Of a DNA stretch of 64,000 bases, positions 60,101 through 64,000 are shown piece after piece (position 1 is the stretch's first letter; the number at the start of each line of letters is the position of its first letter). This stretch comes from Colwellia demingiae (GTDB taxonomy: Bacteria; Pseudomonadota; Gammaproteobacteria; Enterobacterales; Alteromonadaceae): the NCBI RefSeq assembly GCF_007954275.1, contig NZ_VOLT01000002.1, positions 248,001-312,000 on the forward strand, in the 5' to 3' direction. Under the pieces are notes generated by a model that had not been told where the DNA came from, did no database searches, and saw nothing but the letters and a program-made list of their open reading frames with translations. A program made the position numbers and the translations under genes.

Positions 60101-61216
60101 ACGCATCATGCGGTATACTTCAACTAAAGCTTCTAGCTTGTTAGTTGAACTATCAACACGAAGTGTATCTGACATATATGAACCAACATCAAATTCGTTC
60201 ATGTATAAAGTAGATAATACTTTATGGCCCGCTTGGCTAAGCTCGGCTAATAATTCTAAAGTGATAATTGCGTTTGCTTCAGCAATTACTTCACCCGTAG
60301 ATTTGTCGATGTAAGCTTTTGATAAAACACGACCAACGATATAATCTGCTGGTACTTCTAGTTTTTCCAATTTTGCTTTTGATAAAGCGCGAATATGACG
60401 TGCGGTAATACGACGACCAGATTCAACTAATACTTCACCTTTTTTGATAGAAATATCAAAAATAGCTGTTTCGCCACGAAGACGTTCAGGGATAAGATCC
60501 ATGATCAACTTATCACCTTTAATGGTGTAATCAGTTGTGTCATAGAACATCGCTAAAATTTCTTCAGTCGAATATTCTAATGCACGTAAGATAATTGACG
60601 CTGGTAATTTACGACGTCTATCTATACGTACAAATAAGTTATCTTTTGGATCGAATTCAAAGTCTAACCATGAACCACGGTAAGGAATAACGCGAGCGTT
60701 ATATAATACTTTACCTGAGGAGTGAGTTTTACCTTTATCGTGATCAAAGAATACACCAGGAGAACGGTGTAATTGTGAAACGATAACACGCTCAGTACCA
60801 TTGATTACGAAAGTACCGTTATCTGTCATCAACGGGATTTCGCCCATGTACACTTCTTGTTCTTTGATATCTTTAACAGTACCTGCTGCGGCTTCTTTAT
60901 CGTAAACCACTAAGCGTAATTTTACGCGTAATGGTGCAGAATAAGTCACACCACGAATTTGACATTCTTTAACGTCAAATAATGGTTCACCTAAACGATA
61001 GCTAACATATTGTAATTCTGAGCTACCTGAATATGCTTTAATTGGGAAAATAGAACGAAAAGCAGCCTCTAGACCGGTTTCACCTGTTGCGTCAATATCA
61101 ATAAACTTGCGGAAAGAATCGAGTTGAATGGACAACAAGAATGGATATTCCATTACTTGTGCACTTTTACCAAAGTCCTTTCTAATTCGCTTTTTCTCAA
61201 AGTATGAGTAAGCCAT
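57188..61216 (-). CDS. rpoB: RNA polymerase beta subunit
   Basis: The start at ATG 61216 (GAGGAA upstream) gives [17 protein letters not shown] and a length of 1342 aa, identical in length to E. coli RpoB; a frame extending ten codons further upstream is not needed. The rifampicin pocket reads [20 protein letters not shown] with the sensitive-type Asp, His and Ser residues. The flap, [17 protein letters not shown] and the [13 protein letters not shown] active-site loops are all present. It is preceded by the rplL-rpoB attenuator. Confidence 0.98.
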   Translation of the reverse strand: MAYSYFEKKRIRKDFGKSAQVMEYPFLLSIQLDSFRKFIDIDATGETGLEAAFRSIFPIKAYSGSSELQYVSYRLGEPLFDVKECQIRGVTYSAPLRVKLRLVVYDKEAAAGTVKDIKEQEVYMGEIPLMTDNGTFVINGTERVIVSQLHRSPGVFFDHDKGKTHSSGKVLYNARVIPYRGSWLDFEFDPKDNLFVRIDRRRKLPASIILRALEYSTEEILAMFYDTTDYTIKGDKLIMDLIPERLRGETAIFDISIKKGEVLVESGRRITARHIRALSKAKLEKLEVPADYIVGRVLSKAYIDKSTGEVIAEANAIITLELLAELSQAGHKVLSTLYMNEFDVGSYMSDTLRVDSSTNKLEALVEVYRMMRPGEPPTKDAAEGLFSNLFFASERYDLSTVGRMKFNRRVGNADDVGTGILSKEDIISVMKTLIGIRDGKGEVDDIDHLGNRRIRSVGEMAENQFRVGLVRVERAVRERLSLGDLDAIMPQDLINAKPISAAVKEFFGSSQLSQFMDQNNPLSEVTHKRRISALGPGGLTRERAGFEVRDVHPTHYGRVCPIETPEGPNIGLINSLSCYARTNDFGFLETPYRKVIDGLVTDDIDYLSAIEEGNFVIAQANAKSDDKNMLTEDLVNCRHRNEFTLKASAEVQYMDVSPQQIISVAASLIPFLEHDDANRALMGSNMQRQAVPTLRVDKPLVGTGMEKVVAVDSGVTAVAKRGGVVSYVDASRIVVKVNENEMHAGEAGIDIYNLTKYTRSNQNTCINQRPVCRMGEPVVRGDVLADGPSTDMGELALGQNMRIAFMPWNGYNFEDSMLLSERVAIEDRFTTIHIQELTCIARDTKLGSEEITADIPNVGESALSKLDEAGVVYIGAEVNGGDILVGKVTPKGETQLTPEEKLLRAIFGEKAADVKDSSLRVPNSVKGTIIDVQIFTRDGVEKDARAVEIEQMQLKEVKKDLGDELSILEDGIYARTKKLLLSAGLNESDLTSMSRDKWLTQKLADEAQQAELEQIAEQFDNIKEDFDKKFEVKRRKITQGDDLQPGVLKIVKVYLAVKRHIQPGDKMAGRHGNKGVISNVVPVEDMPYDQFGVPVDIVLNPLGVPSRMNIGQILETHLGMACRGIGEKINRMLEAQQEIHKLRNFIQEVYNVGESRQVVDVASFSDDEVLRLAGNLRAGLPIATPAFDGAAEKEIKELFVLADMPQSGQFVLTDGRTGREFERPVTVGYMYMLKLNHLVDDKMHARSTGSYSLVTHQPLGGKAQFGGQRFGEMEVWALEAYGAAYTLQEMLTVKSDDVNGRTKMYKNLVDGDHRMEPGIPESFNVLLKEIRSLGINIELDKD

Positions 61217-61395
61217 GGGGTTCCTCAGCTTGCTGGTTATGGCCAAATCTGCCCACTGAGCAACGCTCAGTTAGACAGGTTATGCTGTAATATTTACGTC
61301 TAAATACTACTAGATGATTTAAAATAATCACCTAAACGCTTAATAGTAAATTGTTAACAAATAAAGAAATATTTATTCACTAACAACAAAAGCGC

Positions 61396-61426
61396 AAAAA
61401 GGCCGGTGACGTTTAAATCACCAGCC
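61396..61426 (-). terminator. Attenuator between rplL and rpoB
   Basis: On the minus strand GGCTGGTGA (61426-61418) pairs with TCACCGGCC (61409-61401) and is followed by TTTTT. It is a partial terminator in the position of the E. coli rplL-rpoB attenuator, which lowers polymerase synthesis relative to L7/L12. Two smaller hairpins (GCC/GGC at 61429-61440, AATCTGTTT/AAACAGATT at 61444-61465) precede it. Confidence 0.8.
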
Positions 61427-61462
61427 ATGCCTTTTCAGGCAAACAATCTGTTTAAAAACAGA

Positions 61463-61822
61463 TTATTTGATCTCAATAGAAGCACCAGCTTCTTCAAGAA
61501 GTTTCTTAAGTTCTTCAGCTTCAGCTTTTTCTACGCCTTCTTTAACCATGCCAAGAGCTTCAACTAAGTCTTTAGCTTCTTTAAGGCCTAAACCTGTAGC
61601 GCCACGAACTGCTTTGATTACTGCAACTTTCTTCTCACCGAAGCTAGTCATAACAACATCAAATTCGCTTTGCTCTTCAGCAGCTTCAGCAGGTCCAGCA
61701 GCTGCAACAGCAGCAGAAGCAGAAACACCAAATTTTTCTTCCATTGCTTCGATTAAAGCAACAACGTCCATTACTGACATTTCAGCAACTGCGTTTAAGA
61801 TATCGTCTTTAGAGATAGACAT
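61463..61822 (-). CDS. rplL: Ribosomal protein L7/L12
   Basis: This is the 119-aa acidic stalk protein: N-terminal dimer domain ([20 protein letters not shown]), Ala-rich hinge ([18 protein letters not shown]) and C-terminal factor-binding domain ([20 protein letters not shown]). It is downstream of rplJ, with which it forms the L10(L12)n stalk. Confidence 0.98.
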   Translation of the reverse strand: MSISKDDILNAVAEMSVMDVVALIEAMEEKFGVSASAAVAAAGPAEAAEEQSEFDVVMTSFGEKKVAVIKAVRGATGLGLKEAKDLVEALGMVKEGVEKAEAEELKKLLEEAGASIEIK

Positions 61823-61945
61823 ACTATAATTTCCTAATTTTTAATAAACAGGCTATATTTACTTTCTTATGAAAGTAATAAAAAGCACTGTTTGAAATAA
61901 CTACAAATACAAAAAGCTGGGTTATAAGCAATAAGCTTATGTAAC

Positions 61946-62440
61946 CTATGCAGCTTCCTGTTCTTTCTGATCGCGTATAGCAGCAAACGTGCGGGCTAAT
62001 TTGCCTGCAGATGCTTCTTTCATAACGCTCATCAAACGTGAAATCGCTTCGTCGTAAGTAGGTAGCTTAGCTAACATATTTACGTCTACTGCGTTACCTT
62101 CAAATGCAGCTGCTTTTAATTCAAATTTTTCGTTAGCTTTAGCGAAATCTGTGAATAAACGTGCAGCAGCACCTGGGTGATCACTTGAAAAAGCAATTAA
62201 TGAAGGACCTTTGAATACGTCAGAAACACATTCAAATTCAGTACCTTCTACTGCACGACGTGCTAATGTGTTACGGACAACTTTCATCCATACGCCATTT
62301 TCACGTGCTTGCTTACGCAATACAGTAATTGCTTCAACTGTAACACCACGGGCATCCGCGATTACAACTGAGTGAGCGCCATTAGCAGCTTCTTGAACTT
62401 CAGCAACAATTGCTTTTTTGTCATCAAGATTGATAGCCAT
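61946..62440 (-). CDS. rplJ: Ribosomal protein L10
   Basis: This 164-aa stalk base protein begins [20 protein letters not shown] and contains [21 protein letters not shown] and [14 protein letters not shown] at the L12-binding end. In E. coli the L10-L12 complex binds the rplJ leader to repress its own translation; that leader is conserved here (62455-62640). CAGGAGT precedes the ATG. Confidence 0.98.
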   Translation of the reverse strand: MAINLDDKKAIVAEVQEAANGAHSVVIADARGVTVEAITVLRKQARENGVWMKVVRNTLARRAVEGTEFECVSDVFKGPSLIAFSSDHPGAAARLFTDFAKANEKFELKAAAFEGNAVDVNMLAKLPTYDEAISRLMSVMKEASAGKLARTFAAIRDQKEQEAA

Positions 62441-62454
62441 TGGCTTTAACTCCT

Positions 62455-62640
62455 GGTTCAGACCGGTAAAGTACCGGTATTTACAATCCTTAGCTACTAA
62501 TTACTTACTAGCTAAGCCATAACGGCGAGGACCAGAAAAATCTAGGAAATATCTGGGTAATCACCATCTACGTAGGATAAATTAAGTCGTTAAATCAGAA
62601 GAAATAACGACACCTACGGTCTTGGACGGGGGTTGTGTAT
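62455..62640 (-). promoter_or_regulatory. L10 leader (autoregulatory mRNA element)
   Basis: The minus-strand sequence contains GTCCAAGACCGTAGGTG and, further on, ATCCTACGTAGATGGTG, which match conserved parts of the E. coli L10 leader (GTCCAAGACCGCAGG; CCTGCGTAGACGGTG). CGTAGG and CCTACG can pair as in the known structure. Binding of L10-L12 to this leader would feed back on rplJL translation. Confidence 0.85.
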
Positions 62641-62711
62641 TTATCAGGCATCACTCGATATTACTCGAACAAATAGGCCTAAAAACAGCACAACTCCTAC
62701 CAAAATTTAAG

Positions 62712-62740
62712 GGGCGAAATTATAGATTATAATTTCGCCC
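62712..62740. other. Strong 13-bp hairpin between rplA and rplJ
   Basis: GGGCGAAATTATA and TATAATTTCGCCC are perfect inverses around GAT. The T-run is poor on the minus strand, so it is either a weak terminator of rplKA or an mRNA processing site ahead of the rplJ leader. Confidence 0.6.
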
Positions 62741-62805
62741 TTGTAAAGATTCAATACACAAAACTTTACTCAACAATATTTACAGGTAATAAATTACCAG
62801 TAATA

Positions 62806-63504
62806 TTAAGCTTGAGTTAGTGTTGCTTGGTTGACGACAACGCCGGCACCCATAGTTGTAGAAAGAGAAACTTTCTTCAAGTATTGACCTTTAGCATTTG
62901 CAGGTTTAGCTTTTTTAAGCGCTTCTAGCAAAGACTCTAAGTTTTCTTGCAATTGTGCAGGTTCGAAATCAGCCTTACCGATAGTAGTATGGATGATACC
63001 GTTCTTGTCGTTGCGGTAACGGATCTGACCAGACTTAGCGTTTTTAACAGCGCCAGCTACGTCAGGAGTTACTGTACCAACTTTAGGGTTAGGCATTAAA
63101 CCACGAGGGCCTAAGATTTGACCTAGTTGACCAACAACACGCATTGCATCTGGAGAAGCAATAACAACGTCGAAGTTCATTTCGCCAGCTTTTACTTGCG
63201 CGGCTAAATCTTCCATACCAACGATGTCAGCACCAGCTGCTTTAGCTTTCTCTGCGTTTTCGCCTTGTGTAAATACAGCAACACGAACTTCACGACCAGT
63301 ACCATTTGGTAATACTGTAGCGCCACGAACGTTTTGATCTGATTTACGAGCGTCAATACCAAGATTTACAGCAACATCAACGCTTTCACGGAAGTTAGCT
63401 GTAGCAAATTCTTTTAATAAAGAAACTGCTTCATTGATATCATATTCTTTTGTTACGTCTACTTTTTCACGGATAAGACGAGCGCGTTTTGATAATTTAG
63501 CCAT
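62806..63504 (-). CDS. rplA: Ribosomal protein L1
   Basis: This 232-aa 50S stalk protein begins [19 protein letters not shown] and carries the family signature [22 protein letters not shown]. In E. coli L1 represses rplKA translation by binding the mRNA ahead of rplK. It follows rplK by 3 bp. Confidence 0.98.
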   Translation of the reverse strand: MAKLSKRARLIREKVDVTKEYDINEAVSLLKEFATANFRESVDVAVNLGIDARKSDQNVRGATVLPNGTGREVRVAVFTQGENAEKAKAAGADIVGMEDLAAQVKAGEMNFDVVIASPDAMRVVGQLGQILGPRGLMPNPKVGTVTPDVAGAVKNAKSGQIRYRNDKNGIIHTTIGKADFEPAQLQENLESLLEALKKAKPANAKGQYLKKVSLSTTMGAGVVVNQATLTQA

Positions 63505-63507
63505 TGA

Positions 63508-63936
63508 TTAGTCCTCTACCACTAAACCAATTGAACGAGCAGAGCCCGCAATGGTACGCACTGCAGCTTCAAGAGAACCAGCAGTTAAATCAGGTTCTTT
63601 TGTCTTAACGATTTCTTCAAGTTGAGCTGTAGTAACAGTTCCAACTTTATCAGTGTTAGGACGACCAGAGCCGCTTTTTATGCCAGCTGCTTTTTTCAAT
63701 AAGAAAGAAGCAGGTGGAGTTTTTGTTTCGAAAGTAAACGAACGGTCACTATATACAGTAATTACTACTGGAACCGGAGCGCCTTTTTCTAAAGAATCTG
63801 TTTTCGCGTTGAACGCTTTACAGAATTCCATGATGTTAACACCATGTTGACCTAATGCAGGACCAACTGGTGGTGACGGGTTAGCTGCACCAGCAGCTAC
63901 TTGTAGCTTGATTAAAGCTTGGACTTTCTTAGCCAT
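63508..63936 (-). CDS. rplK: Ribosomal protein L11
   Basis: This 142-aa 50S protein is part of the factor-binding centre. The ATG at 63936 has AAAGGT upstream and yields [20 protein letters not shown], matching the known N-terminus; a frame extending 13 codons upstream (to 63975) is not used. The [21 protein letters not shown] and [10 protein letters not shown] marks are present. secE-nusG would be expected further upstream, outside the window. Confidence 0.97.
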   Translation of the reverse strand: MAKKVQALIKLQVAAGAANPSPPVGPALGQHGVNIMEFCKAFNAKTDSLEKGAPVPVVITVYSDRSFTFETKTPPASFLLKKAAGIKSGSGRPNTDKVGTVTTAQLEEIVKTKEPDLTAGSLEAAVRTIAGSARSIGLVVED

Positions 63937-64000
63937 TTTAAAATACCTTTTGTTTGGGTAGTTAACGCAATTCACTTAACACTAAGGTGGAATTCACCAA

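Overview
The window looks like a chromosome segment of a marine, low-GC gammaproteobacterium of the Alteromonadales, most like Colwellia or a close relative. This rests on the AT-rich genes, proteins close to the gammaproteobacterial types (RpoB of 1342 aa, GTG-started rpoC, L10 leader, cysJIH, murB-birA), a TonB-dependent receptor, and dispersed TATACCC-ended intergenic repeats. The species assignment is inference; no database was consulted.

Layout. 0-2.4 kb: an NhaC-type antiporter gene interrupted by an in-frame TAA, a 263-bp inverted-repeat element and a small gene. 2.5-10.2 kb: anmK and an M23 endopeptidase facing tyrS, then a DcaP-like porin with an exported glutaminase. 10.3-19.2 kb: a nitrous-oxide reduction cluster in two units, nosRZ and nosDFYL, each preceded by an FNR/DNR-type box and separated by a tandem array built from the 3' end of nosZ plus its terminator. 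19.3-24.9 kb: TraB/GumN protein, DUF4136 lipoprotein, RraB-like protein, acyltransferase and TonB receptor. 25.0-30.3 kb: TRIC channel, CbiB-like protein and mtnN, then overlapping murB-birA-coaX. 30.5-33 kb: nitroreductase and a TetR-acuI pair with two copies of one operator. 33.2-35.1 kb: a phage-shock-like operon behind a sigma-54 promoter. 35.2-39 kb: enoyl-CoA hydratase, a PCu(A)C/DUF2333/outer-membrane trio and a lytic transglycosylase. 39.1-43.5 kb: cysJIH. 43.5-46.1 kb: a more GC-rich accessory patch with a TIR-bounded non-coding element and a BCCT transporter cassette that has a 13-codon leader ORF and a translationally coupled 30-aa membrane peptide. 46.5-64 kb: epmA, then (all on the minus strand) tuf, fusA, rpsG, rpsL, rpoC, rpoB, rplL, rplJ, rplA, rplK with their leaders, attenuator and terminators.

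How it works together. Most genes are housekeeping: translation and transcription machinery, wall recycling, cofactor synthesis and sulfate assimilation. The accessory physiology is N2O respiration under oxygen limitation, periplasmic glutamine use, membrane-stress response and osmolyte or betaine-type uptake. The most unusual points are the nosZ-tail/terminator array, the coupled small protein of the BCCT transporter, the structured TIR element beside it, and the single-stop antiporter gene. I saw no rRNA, tRNA, CRISPR array, phage or intact insertion sequence.
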